A stretch of 64,000 bases of DNA from Lingula anatina (taxonomy: Eukaryota; Brachiopoda; Lingulata; Lingulida; Lingulidae): contig NW_019774258.1 of assembly GCF_001039355.2 (NCBI RefSeq), forward strand, positions 332,537 through 396,536. Reading direction: 5' to 3'. Position 1 is the stretch's first letter, and every line of letters starts with the position of its first letter. The notes below the pieces were generated by a model. It was given only the letters and a program-made list of their open reading frames with translations. It was not told the DNA's origin and made no database searches. Positions 32,947 through 59,028 of this stretch are shown here, piece after piece. A program made the position numbers and the translations under genes.

Positions 32947-35900
32947 CTATGCGTTCAACACAGAAAGCTCTGTATGCTCATTTGAATCAGGCTTTTCTAC
33001 CCCAATACCATTTTGATGATTTTCATCTGTATGACTCAACTCCTGAGTGTTTGGAACATCTGTATGTGATGGGCCTTGGTGGTGATCCTGAGCTGGAGAA
33101 ATAAAACCCTTCCCGATATAAATGGACTCCATTGACTCCACAGCCATGCCAGAGAGACGGGGATTGTACAACTCTGGAAGTTGAAGCTGTTGTTCGGATG
33201 CCAGTTGAACTGAGTCATAAGTCTGGAAAATATTTTGGAAAAAAAAGTATTTTATGATCTCAGTATTAAGAGCTCTCTGTTTTGAAACTACATGTACAAC
33301 TGGTAACAAATGAGTTGCATTACAAAATACAATTATATTCTTTAAATATGTATTCTAGTGTATATGCTCCAAAATTGTGGAACAAATTGCCTTTTAGTAT
33401 CAGAGCTGAAAGTGACTATAATACTTTTAAAGCCTGTCTTAAAACTCATCTTTTTAAAGAATTTTATGGTTAGTGTTCCTTTTAACCTTTTAGTTGTTTA
33501 TCATTTATTAAGAGTGAGCTTGGGTTAATTTTAGTAGTATTTTAAAGTTATATCAATAAATTTTCTCTGCTTTCTTTAATTAATTAATTTTATCAGTAAA
33601 TGTTAAAGTATTTTAGTATTGTTATTTTTAGACTTTTTAATTATTTGTAAAGTGCATTGAAATGTAAAAAATGGAATGCGCTATATAAGAAATAAATATT
33701 ATTATTATTATTATTATATACAGCGGCAGATTTTCAGCAGTAAGGAGGTGGGAAATAGGATTTTAGAGAGAAGAGAGAGTAGGTTCAAAAGGAACTGCTA
33801 GTTTATACTGTGAATACTGCTCAAGTAAAGACATGGAGAAGTGCTAATCCAGATTGCCTTTGTGTAAAGTTGTCTACATCAAACTTCCTATTTCTAGTTA
33901 AATTTCATTTACCTAAATTAAGAGAAGATAAATTTAGAGAAGACGAGCGACAGTGCAACATGTTTTCTGGGTAGGACTTCAGACTTACCTGAGTTTTCAG
34001 GACATAAGTAGCACCAATAATGACCATCAGTGCCTCAGTAATAAAACCTATCAATAGTGCAGCCACCCCCATAGGGGCCTCCTTGACCCTACAAGAAAGA
34101 TAAAACACCACCCACTGGATGAATAACTTCTTGATAAATTTTCCTTTTATTATTTTTTCATGAAAATTCATATTTTGTTAATGAATGTGGGCTCATTTCC
34201 AATGAATCTATTGTTCTATGTAGATTGATCCAACTTCGTGGAGATGGGTTATCACGTTTCCTATTGTTTCCAATATGTATTATCATCGGCTTTTCTGTAT
34301 TCTACTCAATGCCAAGAGGCGGCGTGTAAAATTTGTTTTTCTGATTGTATTTAGTGAGAGTCCCCATGGACTTGGTTCTACGTGGAATGAGTTTTATTGG
34401 AAATGAGCCCTATGTCCTGTATATGTTTATACCACCAGGGTGAACATAATAAAATTGAAAAATGCATTTAAGCCATATGAAAAAAATCAAATGAACACCA
34501 AAAATCCTGGCATAAGCCTGAAAACTTTAACCATGTATGTCATGTTACATGATCTGATACAAAACTGATTGTGCTGAAGTCTCTGTACTCACCCTAGTAA
34601 AGGCAAAATAAAGAGGGCAGCAATGATGGCCACAAGTCTGACAACACCTGAGGGCGCCAGGAGCTTTGTCTTCTTCTTGCTCAAAAGCCAACCAGTGAGG
34701 TGTGCTCGGAATGTGACTGTAAAAAATAAAATATGAACACTGGCAGAACAAAGTGAACAATTGTTATGATTAACTGTGGAGTAACACTTGGAAATGATGG
34801 CATACATTGAACTGAGATTAAATAAATAAATTAATAAAATTGTACACAGACGGCACAAACAAAGCATTATTTTGTAATGAGGATGAGAAGTTTGAAACAG
34901 AAATACATCATAATACAGAATAGAGAAGTAAGAAATATACATTATTATATAAAATAAAGAAGTAAAAAAACATGCCATAATATAAAATAAAGAAGTAAGA
35001 AATACACCATAGTATAAACTAAAGCAGTAAGAAAATATACCCACACTTACCACATATTCCCATAAAGGTAAAGATCTGTATGGGGATCACACACTCCCCT
35101 GCCAGGGTCAAGTTAACACCCATCAGTGTAGCCACCATAGCCTGAGCTGAGCCTGGTACCCACGCCAGGGGGAAGGCAAACTAGAGGAGAGACAGGGAAT
35201 TAAAACATTTTATGTTTTACTTCACTAAGAGCATTCAAGTTAATGGGGACTTAATATGGCCAACACACTTTAAAGCAGTGCCTACTAAATCCATGATGTC
35301 TCCATACTTGTCGCTGCAGGGGCCTAGCAATTAAACCTTGGAACTGAGAATTAATCTGTTTAATGGCGCGTGTAGAGGCAGGGACACCATCAGGGGATTA
35401 GTTGCTTTTAAGTGGGGACGGCCATATTTAGTCGGCGGCTCAGTTAGTCAGCAGGTCATCTGTCCTGAATGAAACCTCAGCTTTTAATGTCTTTAAACAA
35501 ACTGATGGAATGCTAAGATAAAACACTTGGTAAGAAACCTGCTTAGACAAAAAATTAATACATATGATGGAAAGCACTTACCATTGCAGCAAAGACACAG
35601 CAGCCCATGGAGAAATATGTGATCTCTCTGACACTATAAGCTCTGTGTTCTTTGGTTTCCTTTAAAAATATTTTTTTTTGAAAATATAACAAATATATGT
35701 GGCAAACAAAAAATAAAATTACTTACGTAAGACAAAATCAAAAATATACAAATTTGAAAATGTAGGAAGGAAAAAAAATTCCCCAATCAAACATAAATAT
35801 TCAAGTATTTTTTATTTTATTTGTGTGGACTGCAATCACTGACCATATATGGGTATATTGGGAAACTCTTGGGTTGAGATTGTGGTAGAGGCGTCCACTT

Positions 35901-38900
35901 GACACAACTGACACAATAACATGTAATATTATTATTATTGTGAAGGTTCTCACAATTATCACAATTTATAGTCTTCAACAATAATTCACTGACAGTCCTC
36001 TAGGATAATAGTAATACTTTTTATTTTCACAACTGCCAAAGATTAATTCTAGTGGCCAAAGAAAATAACACCACTTTGGTTATTCTCATCATCTTTTTAC
36101 TAAAAATTATCGTAAAAATTAAGTCTCATGGGATAACCTCATCTTCTGATTGATTTAAAATATTCCAGTGATAAAAAACATATTTACCTTGGAGAACGGA
36201 GGCAGTACAGCCTTGAGGTTGTTCAGCCAGCCATAGAACACTCTGGCCAAGGGAAAGGTCAAGGCCAACACAGCGATGGTCTGGAAGGAATTTAAAGAAA
36301 AATATCCAAAATACAGTTGAGATGATACACACAAGAAAGTTCAGTGTTCATCAAGAATAATATTGGTTGCTGAGGGTGGCATTACATGTGCTTGATCTTT
36401 ACAACTATCCCAAGCCATTTATTAATGCAATGCAGGGGCGGATCCAGAGACATTTTCTGACAGTTTTCCAAATTATCTTTGCTGATCCATCCTCCATTTT
36501 TGACCATCTTCCAACAGAAAAAAATTAAATACCCGTCAATGTAAACTTGAAAATCTGACCGTCTTCTGGAAGACCCAGAAGACAGCCTCAATCCGCCTCT
36601 GCAATGAACCATATACGTTAAAACTGTGCGTAAAACAAGAGGTCCACAATTACTAATCTTCAGCATAAGTGCCAAGAGCTGATCAGTAAAAATTATGAAC
36701 AGAGACAAGAGAAAACAACCAAAGCAAACAAAAATATTTTTTAAGAACTTACTTCGGTAGCTCTGGCACTATTTTTAGCACTTCGTGCTGCTACCATGCT
36801 AATCATAGGACGACTGATTTTATGTGCTATCTGAACTAACCACAGAGGCCAGAGAAAGTGCAAAAGCTTTGGTATTGTTAGTGGAACCTGCAACAACAAA
36901 AGCAGGACGATACAGGCCAATCTAGGGGCCACCTACTCTGACTGACGCTGCTGAATCTTCCATACTGCGTGATACAAGCAAGAGAATGATTGGCCGGCTT
37001 ACAACTTGGACAAACCGAACCAACATTAGGGGCCATAGGAACTTTAAGATTCTTTTCACTGTCAGAGTTTCCTAAAGAATATATAAATGAGATCATCAGA
37101 AAGCACTGAAACTTGTAAAATGAAAATGTGTGTTTTAGCCTTAAAAAACTGCTTGTGGTCAATTCTTTTAAATTTTAATTATACTACAAGAACAAATAAA
37201 CTATGATAACAAATAAGCACTACGGTTTAAAGCATAAATGAAATTCCACATCATGGGAAAATCACAATATCCGAATTTTGAAATGTGTGATTGTTTTTTT
37301 TCTGTAATTTCCACTTTCTGCAAATTTGGTAAAATTCAAAATAATCTGATTGTAACACCTGATTATTACAAACAAAAAAAAAATCCAGAAATATGAAAAA
37401 CACAATGCAGTCTGCTTCACCTCTGCTTCCTCCTTCATGAGTTTCTCCACAGTGCAATAGTAGCCTATCACATTGATAACCACCCTGCATGTGAAGCCAG
37501 CATAGACTGCCAGCACCGGGATTAGGATGGGGTCTTCGTTTTTCAGTGGAGTCATGATCAACCCCACGATCATGACAAACTGAAAGTGAAATATTAATTG
37601 TCACATGTCACTGACAGCTTTTGGAGATTTAAAATTAAAGGCAAGAATTCCGAATAATGCTCAATATCACTTGCTTTGGTTTCTTAAAAATAATAAAAGT
37701 ACTTGATCTTTAAACATTAAACACTTGGCTAAGAATATTGTCCTAGTATATCAAGTCAACAATATTTTCAGTTACATGGCATCTTTTAGCCTCCATTTGC
37801 ACTCCCATTTGTCCCAGCTTACCTGTGTTATGACATCAATGAGGGAAGACTGTCCCACTTGTCCCATCTTACCTGAGTAATGACATCACTGAGGGAAGAC
37901 TGTCCCACTTGTTCCATCTTACCTGTGTAATGACATCAATGAGGGAAGACTGTCCCACTTGTCCCATCTTACCTGTGTTATGATATCACTGAGAGAAGAC
38001 TGTCCCACTTGTCCCATCTTACCTGAGTAATGACATCACTGAGGGAAGATACCCCCACCAGCAGACTGTGCCGATGTTGAAGTAACATTCCAGCATGGGC
38101 CTGGGCCTGTAATGGAAGCAGTTGTCATATTGCAATTGTTTGGTTTTTATTCTGTCATCAACATACTGTGGCCAAAAATATATACTGCAATAACAAAAAT
38201 TCTTCTACAATAATTCAATGAATTTACATTACATTACCTTATTTTATATCATTACCTACATTTTTTTAAAGGATAATATTCAAAAGATAATTAGTAAAAT
38301 ATTTCCATAACATTAATTAGACACCCACTGAAATAAATCAATCTACCTCAGAATGTAAGATAATAGAAAGATAAAATATCAAAGATCATACCAATACTTC
38401 TAGGAGGGGAATTAAAGAAAGATAAACCAGAGCAGTCTTCGTCATTTCGCTCACATGCTCATCTACTTGGTGAAGTTTTTCTATCAAATATGTCCCAACC
38501 ACTGTGTAACCTGTAAAGAATTTCAAACATCCAACAACATACACACATGACCATGTATTTAAAATGCACAATAAGACCACAATATATGTATATACTGATT
38601 AAGTCCTAACACCATGTTTTCATTGTTGCATATTTCTGACCTTTCACTAAATCAAAATTTGGAGTCACAACTGTATTGAATTTATGGGCCATTTGCTCAT
38701 AGGGGTGGCTGAAAATATAATTATATAATGTTTACCAATAGGACTGTCTGTAAATATGGAAATTTGTCATTATATTGCCCTTGTTTAGCTCTTATATATG
38801 ATATTATGACATTACACAAGAAAAAGTCATAGAAACATTGTAGAATGTAAGGTGTACATTAGACTACAAATGGATATCACATGTACTGTACCTTGCTGAC

Positions 38901-39546
38901 AAGGTGTGTGTCCGAGTTATACCAAGACTGATGATGAGGACACAAGAACCAGGAAAGGTGTAACTGGCATGTGCTTATGCAAGATCCCCCATATCTGGAT
39001 CATTTTATCTCAACATTTATGTGTAATACCTGACATTTGCTGTGTGGATACCTGTAGCAAATTTCCCTCATTTATTTACCTGTAATTAGCAGCAAGACAA
39101 ACCCCACCATGGCGATCACTCCACCTGTCAGAAGACCCTTGATTCTATCCTTTCTGGACACTAAGAGTACCAGGCCTACATTACGCATTTCAGCTGAAAC
39201 AAAATTTGAATTTCGATAAAACAGACTTATCTACACTAGCTAGTAAGCAAACATAATTGTGCCAACTATGAATAAATATATACTAGAATAAATCTATTGT
39301 TTGAGATGAAACATTTTGGATAAAAAAGTGAAATTCATTTTTTTTTTTTATAATAAAGGCAGCTTACATATGTATCATCATTTCTAGACAATTTCTGATT
39401 TGTCTAAATATGTACAGGTATTTAGTGAGACAAGTATATTTATAGATATTTTTATTTATGTCATTACAATTTATTTTACTTAGTGTTGACAACACATCAA
39501 TAAGCAGTAACCATATGCCTACCAGAAAGTTCAATGGTAATAACAA

Positions 39547-39609
<63 letters not shown>

Positions 39610-40506
39610 ACACTCACTCAAGCTGCCAAACATGAGCTCCACAATACCATAGGCAAGGCCAAAACTTGCCAAAGTGTCTTCCACATCATCAGTGGCTGTG
39701 ATTCCTCTGTTTAACACCTGAAATTGGCATCAGTATTGGATTAAAACAGAGTAATTTCTATACATATTGTTGTACTTTGCACATTCAGAAGTCTGTTAAT
39801 TGCAGTCTTTGGTGGGTGTAAGATGTCACTGCAGCATAATGTAGTTGGTATATGAGCAGGCAAATCAAACTTTATTTTCTGATGGCTAAAATGGCTCCAT
39901 GGCTTTATGGGAGTACGCTGTATTGAGCTGAATTGCTCATTTTAGAGTGACCGGAAAGGCATGAATCTTCATGCTATGCCATGCTGCCTCCATGGGATAG
40001 TATTTGCATGATCATGAACAAAAATTTACTAGGAAAAATGTCAAAATTACATATTATATGCCATATTTGGCAACACAATTACACAATGTGCATGTCATCA
40101 TCACTATCGGAGGCAGCCGGGGGAATGGTGATGAAATAACTATGTCAATTTAATCATATGGTGACAGAGGAAAATCCGCCCCCTTCCTTCCATATTCTTA
40201 ACATTTTATACTCCAAACAGCTATCCTTCCAATGGGCCTTCGTTATTTTTTACTTCTTAAGTGTAATTTTTCTTCCAAACAGAGGAAAATCTCCGTCCAG
40301 ATTTCATTTCAATAAAATGATGCCACAAGCTCATTTTAATTTACAGGTGCAAAAAAAATTAAACTAAAATTAATCTTAAATGAGCCCATTTTTCATGTAC
40401 CGCATGTCCATTATTAAAAACATCTCACCTGTTTAGCAATATCTGGTGCAATATTAGTCAAAGCCAGTGGAACAAGATAGCGAATTAATGCAAAATATTT
40501 CCACAT
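32947..40506 (-). CDS. ANKH: ANKH (progressive ankylosis) family transporter
   Basis: Thirteen coding exons, minus strand: 40506-40429, 39717-39618, 39193-39080, 38510-38392, 38106-38023, 37579-37421, then 37071-36937 or 36887-36753, then 36280-36188, 35659-35582, 35180-35051, 34716-34593, 34088-33989, 33222-32947. Phases agree throughout and give about 529 residues (human ANKH 492). Diagnostic segments are LIRYLVPLALTNIA, LNRGI, RNVGLVLLVSRKDR, KLHQVDEHV, AHAGMLLQHRHSLLVG, SRP[IM], FRAHLTGWLLSKKKTKLLAP and GVAALLIGFITEALMV. ANKH is a multi-pass membrane protein of the MOP superfamily that exports ATP, citrate and related anions and controls extracellular pyrophosphate. The polar C-terminal tail (last about 90 residues, His/Asp/Ser-rich) is longer than usual. 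Exon 7 is duplicated; exon 5 borders a donor-site minisatellite. Confidence 0.93.
33340..33720 (+). mobile_element. LINE 3' end (CR1/L2-like) in ANKH intron 12
   Basis: Plus strand, antisense to ANKH. The frame ending at 33473 shows the usual LINE C-terminus (YAPKLWNKLPFSIR, then TFKACLKTHLF), followed by a 3' UTR with AATGCGCTATATAAG and an ATT-repeat tail (about 33704-33717). This is the standard 3' end of CR1/L2-type elements, here heavily 5'-truncated. Confidence 0.85.
34188..34411. mobile_element. MITE, 3-bp-TSD family, copy 3 (ANKH intron 12/11)
   Basis: A 224-bp element with ends TGGGCTCATTTCCAAT and, in reverse, AGGGCTCATTTCCAAT, flanked by ATG (34185-34187, 34412-34414). Shares GTGAGAGTCCCC with the copy at 44172-44427 and a similar GTGAGACTCCCC with copies 1 and 2, so it is a diverged subfamily. 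It lies in the ANKH intron between 34088 and 34593. Confidence 0.85.
36753..36887 (-). other. ANKH: ANKH exon 7b (candidate mutually exclusive exon)
   Basis: 135 bp, phase 0 at both ends, 45 residues including HFLWPLWLVQ and KISRPMIS, ending ARATE before gtaagt. By position it replaces exon 7a. Its SARATE end resembles the vertebrate ANKH sequence more than 7a does. Upstream acceptor is TTGTTGTTGCAG. Confidence 0.85.
36937..37071 (-). other. ANKH: ANKH exon 7a (candidate mutually exclusive exon)
   Basis: 135 bp, phase 0 at both ends, 45 residues including KFLWPLMLVR and VSRPIILLLVSR, ending before gtaggt. It matches exon 7b at about 18 of 45 residues with no gaps. Only 49 bp separate its end from the start of 7b. 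Confidence 0.85.
37806..38050. repeat. 50-bp minisatellite derived from ANKH exon 5 donor
   Basis: The sequence ACCTG(A/T)GT.ATGACATCA occurs at exact 50-bp steps (37821, 37871, 37921, 37971, 38021). The last copy is the real exon 5/intron junction (exon end 38023). On the minus strand each copy contains ACNCAG|gtaag, so the first part of the intron holds four extra donor-like sites. Confidence 0.93.
39546..39610. repeat. (TAAA)n microsatellite
   Basis: About 65 bp of tetranucleotide repeat beside the donor of ANKH exon 2 (39618). Minus-strand translation gives an artefactual FIYL repeat. Confidence 0.95.
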
Positions 40507-41027
40507 CTTCTTTTTTCAGCTCCGGGGCACGTGTTGCGTTTATTTATCTCTAACCATTTTCTGTCCTCTCACGCAAAGAAGAGCTGAATATAAACACAAA
40601 TCTTGCGGTCGATCTCCAATAATCAGTCTCGATTTCAAAGATAATTTGACCGTTTATGACAATAATTTTAGTACATTGAATCGAAAAAACGAGGCTCCTA
40701 CTTTGAAGCATTCTGCACGAACCTGTTCTTGTTCAGAAAAATATAACAATTCATACAAAAGAACGACAGTTAAGCATGATTAAAGTTTGGTCATTTTTGG
40801 CAATGAAGATAAAGCAAACTTATCCAAGGTCACCTTATTTGACTCGCCCAAAATAACCCGGCGAGGTGACCTGCTTTTCATTGACGTAAGTTACCCGGAT
40901 GTTTGACCTCATGTTGAGCCGGCGGCTGATGTGCGAATTCAAAATTGAAGTGCTAAATCCGCCGGCTAATTGACAAAGAATTTAACTTCGATCATCGAAA
41001 AAAATACACCAGAAAGATTTCTAAATC
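40507..41027. promoter_or_regulatory. Divergent promoter region, ANKH / ANKRD10
   Basis: 521 bp between the two start codons. It is locally richer in CG than the surroundings and includes a 9-bp inverted repeat AGGTCACCT (40827-40835) and AGGTGACCT (40864-40872), which resembles paired nuclear-receptor half sites, a TGACGTAA CRE/ATF-like site (40882-40889), and a GCCGGCGG/CCGCCGGC inverted pair (about 40918-40969). No TATA box is evident. 5' UTRs of both genes must lie here, so a shared bidirectional promoter is likely. Confidence 0.65.
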
Positions 41028-55180
<14,153 letters not shown>

Positions 55181-58100
55181 CTTCAATTCCTTCTTTGATA
55201 CTAAAAAAAGGAGCATTTTCACAAATGGATCTGGACCCACCGTTATTTGTCAAAGATTTTGTGTAGGTTCCAGTAAAAGAGACACAACTTCACTATCTTG
55301 TGCATAGAATATATGCATGTTGTGGAAAGTCCAGAGGTTGGATCTGAAGATGAAGGAAAATCGACAAGATCTTTGCCAAATGTGAATGCATCTCCGGTAC
55401 CATTATTCACTCCTCATATAGTGCTCTGAAGATAAGATCTAGATTTATTTAATATTGAGATATTACATTGCAAAACTGTCAAAATCACTGATTGATGTTT
55501 TGCTGAAAATTGAAACACATGTAGTTCAAGACTGTCTAATAGTATATTTCAAGTAGGTCTGGTATGTCATGTGACATTCACATGATTATCATGTGACTTC
55601 ATCCAATTATGTCAACCACATTAGCAGCTGTTATGAAAGATATCAAAGTTTCTCATTTTTGTATGTTTGTACATATTGATAGTTGTTTTATTTGATTAAG
55701 AAGAAAAAACTGTCAACTTTTATAGATTTGTAAACTATTGTGTTTAATAGGATAGTAAATCCCTTTTTAGGACAACCTGCATAAACATCTGAAGACAGGT
55801 TGTACCCAGTTTTATTCTTGCAATTATGACCAATGCTCAAACATGACATCTTTATGGGATGTGAAGGAAGTCATTGGCTTAGTTCAACCCTGGTGGGGAA
55901 AAAGTTCTTTAAATAAGGGGTGTTTTTTTAGTTTGAAATGCTACAGACTGGTGGTCGGTAGGTATTTGAACATAGGGTCAAGGATGCCAGCCATTTTTAT
56001 GCCAAAATCTTTTAAATCGTACCTTGAAGTGATGCTTTGATCTCATGTGATTTTTGAAATGGGTGTCACTTATGATCCAACAGGGTACACGTAACATATA
56101 TATTATATATATTGATATGTGAGATGTGTTTTATATTGTAAAAATAATTTGTTTTTAATGTATTAGATTATACAAAAAAGGTAAATATTTGCTTATATTT
56201 GGGTGTGAAATTATATTTCTCTAAAACGGTATCTTTAAATTCTGCATGTCAGGTGGTCAGATCTACTTCATCAGCTGTACAAAATTGTGAAATTGATAAT
56301 CGATGTAGCACTATTTGTACCGTCTTTACCCAGATGCATATTTAGCATCTGCATGTTATTTGTGAAACCAGAGTCGCAAAGACATGGCAGTGTGAACAGT
56401 TACGTGCATAACCCGTATTCTGTGTTAAGATTCTTGTGCGAAAACTTGTCACCAAGCTAGTGCAGAGAAATGCAAGGCAGTCTACCTTACTTGTAAATAT
56501 GTCACTACCACAAAATGGTGGTACTGTGAATAAGTGGGCAATTGAACTAAAATTCAAATTATGATTTTCTTTGGTATTTCACTCAGGAAATTAAGAATTC
56601 AGTGATTCAGCATTCAGTGATGTGACATTTTCATTGTCAGTATGATTTGAAAGATGTTTATGAAAATCTGGTTTATGATATTTTAATCCACCAAATACGG
56701 TAGGCTGATGTGAATTGACTATTCTGCTTTAGACCACTGTTAACCTCATGACACATAATATTATATAATTGGCAAAAAAATTGGAATTTAATTTGTGAGC
56801 CATACACATTATAACATGGGGATTTTAAGCAAATGTCCCTTTTATGGAAATTAATTGAATGATTATGTTTACTGTGCTGTACACAGAGGATTATGAAAAA
56901 AAAAAAGAGAAGAGAAGAAGGAAGAGAATGGTACATCTTAAGATTAAAAATCTAGCCTGATTTTATCATTTTTGTAAGATGACCTAGTGGTGTTCCTTTC
57001 AGCTAGTCTACTGGCAGTACTTGCAAAAAAAAAACAAAAAACGCACAAACATTTTAGTCATGATGTAATGGAGTCCTCAAGTCTGTGGTTCACACTGAAT
57101 ATAATGAAATTGAAATCCTATTAAATTATATTATCATTAAAAAGGTGTGGCTATTGAATAGAAATGTTGATTATGAGAGTAAACAAGAAGTGAATAGATT
57201 GCCTGCCTTTGGTTATCATGTTTTTTTTTTTTTTTTTTTCAAAAAGACCATTACAGATATAACAGATATCTTGCAATCCTTTTTACCACTTGTTAAATGC
57301 AGCTAATACAAAAATCACTTGATTTGAAAATTGTATTTCAACACTGTTACCAATTGCAGGAAATTGAATGTTTTTGACTACAAGTTATTATAAAGACTAT
57401 GATGCAATGAATGCTTGTAGCATTTAATTTGAAATTGGGATACTTTAAGTCTTTGTCAGTTAAAGTTAAACAATGTTTTCATCGCAGCTTTAGTGTATGC
57501 ATATTATGGTATATACATGACATTTAATATTTCAGCTTTTGCTTCATTTATATTCCTTTGTACCACTTTTTAGTTAGTGTTTACATTTATTATGCCCTAT
57601 TGTTTTAGTATTATAAACTGTTGGTGATAGTATAGCCATGTGATTGTATAGGAAGTACTGTACAATACATATTTATTTAATGTGTATTTAGATTATTTCA
57701 TTTTGTAGCTTTATTTTTCTAGCCATATGTGTTGCTTATAAAAATATTCACACTGGTATATATGAGATTCTGAATCAACAGAGATATAAAAGCAATATTC
57801 TATTTATTTAGTCATCAATGAGTCAGGATCCATATTTCCCCTGTTGAGAACACAGTTAAAGAATGAGTTATTTATAGTCAGTGGAAATGTTTATTGTTTG
57901 ATGATACAAAACCCTGGACTGAATTTCAATCATGAACGTTTTAAAGAGGTCATAGAATGTCATTGTCCAATGGTTGCCCCTCAAATTTTACATGACATTT
58001 GGAAGTTTTTGAAGTGTTATGACGTGTTATCTCTTTGCTTGATTCTTATTTCACAAATTAAATTTTGCTTGATGTTCATCGTGTAGTAATAAGATCTCGG

Positions 58101-58508
58101 ATTTTGCCTTATTGAAGTAATTGTTAACAGGCATTTCCAAGACTTAATATATTTGCAGATTAATTTTTTTTCATAATAATAATTATCTCCTTATTTTGAT
58201 TATTACCTCACCATTGTAATTTCAGTACTACATAATGTGTAAAATTCAGATTATAGTTGGCAAATGTTGGACTAACTTGGTCCAAGTGATAGAATATTAC
58301 ATGAGATAATAACTTTAAATCTGCAGATGACAGATATATTAGATTTAAATTATTAGTGATAAGAATTTCACCATATGATCTCCTGGTCTCATCTTTTGAT
58401 TGATTTTAAAAGCATTTAATGTGATCATTTTATTTAGCTGTCTGCTATATTGGTTACAGAGTCTACAAGCTCTGATTATAAAAAGTAAATTGAAATAAAT
58501 GTTCTTTC
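55181..58508 (+). other. ANKRD10 3' UTR (inferred)
   Basis: About 3.3 kb without coding potential between exon D and an AATAAA signal at 58494-58499. AT-rich and without visible repeats apart from short T and A runs. The length is inferred from the lack of a clearly better signal. Confidence 0.45.
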
Positions 58509-58538
58509 AAAAAAAAAAAAAAAAAAAAAAAAAAAACG
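58494..58538 (+). terminator. AATAAA signal followed by genomic A tract
   Basis: AATAAA at 58494-58499, then nine bases and a run of about 28 A at the expected cleavage distance. See findings for its possible meaning. Confidence 0.55.
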
Positions 58539-58539
58539 G

Positions 58540-59028
58540 AATGGATTGCTTTATTTATTTTTTCTTCTCATTGGTGTTAACAAATTAATTGTAAACATTG
58601 AAAAATTGTAAAATGTAGTTTTACTATCAATTATGTTACAAGATGCCCCCTCCCCATTCGCGCTCAGGATACCTGATAATCTGACTCATTGACAAAAATA
58701 CTGGGAGGAACAAAGGTCCTCCTACAGCATTAAGTCTCACTCATCTCAAACACCTACTGCATCTGAGATAAAGCGTAGGCCCGCTAATGTAAAGTAAATA
58801 TGAGAACACTTTGACCTATTTCCAGAATGGAGGTCAGGAATCTCCCATCTTGGCATCACGTGATCTCCAAGTTTATTTCCACCGTGATGTCATCACTCCA
58901 GTAATACCCGGATGAAAGCGTAGGAAACAACAGAAACAACTGTTTAACTATTTGTATTCACTATTTATCAAATTTCTATTAGTTAACGAAAGGAAAAACT
59001 TCTGTATAGTATTGTATTGATCCGTAAA
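58540..59028. promoter_or_regulatory. UBE2A upstream region
   Basis: About 490 bp between the ANKRD10 end and the UBE2A start. It contains an E-box in ATCACGTGATC (about 58856-58866) and a TGATGTCATCA CRE-like palindrome (58884-58894). An ACCCGGATG motif is also found in the ANKH/ANKRD10 promoter region (about 40893 and 58907). No TATA box is clear. Confidence 0.45.

Noticed and set aside
34589-35053. Single 154-codon minus-strand frame
   Set aside because: Only the ANKH exon 34593-34716 in it is real; the rest is intron, with an acceptor at 34717-34718.
36878-37162. Frame reading through ANKH exon 7a in a different register
   Set aside because: The ANKH register gives FLWPLMLV and SRPIILLL; this overlapping frame has no homology.
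37806-38050. CRISPR-like array (regular 50-bp repeats)
   Set aside because: Direct repeats without unique spacers, in an animal intron; a minisatellite derived from an exon border.
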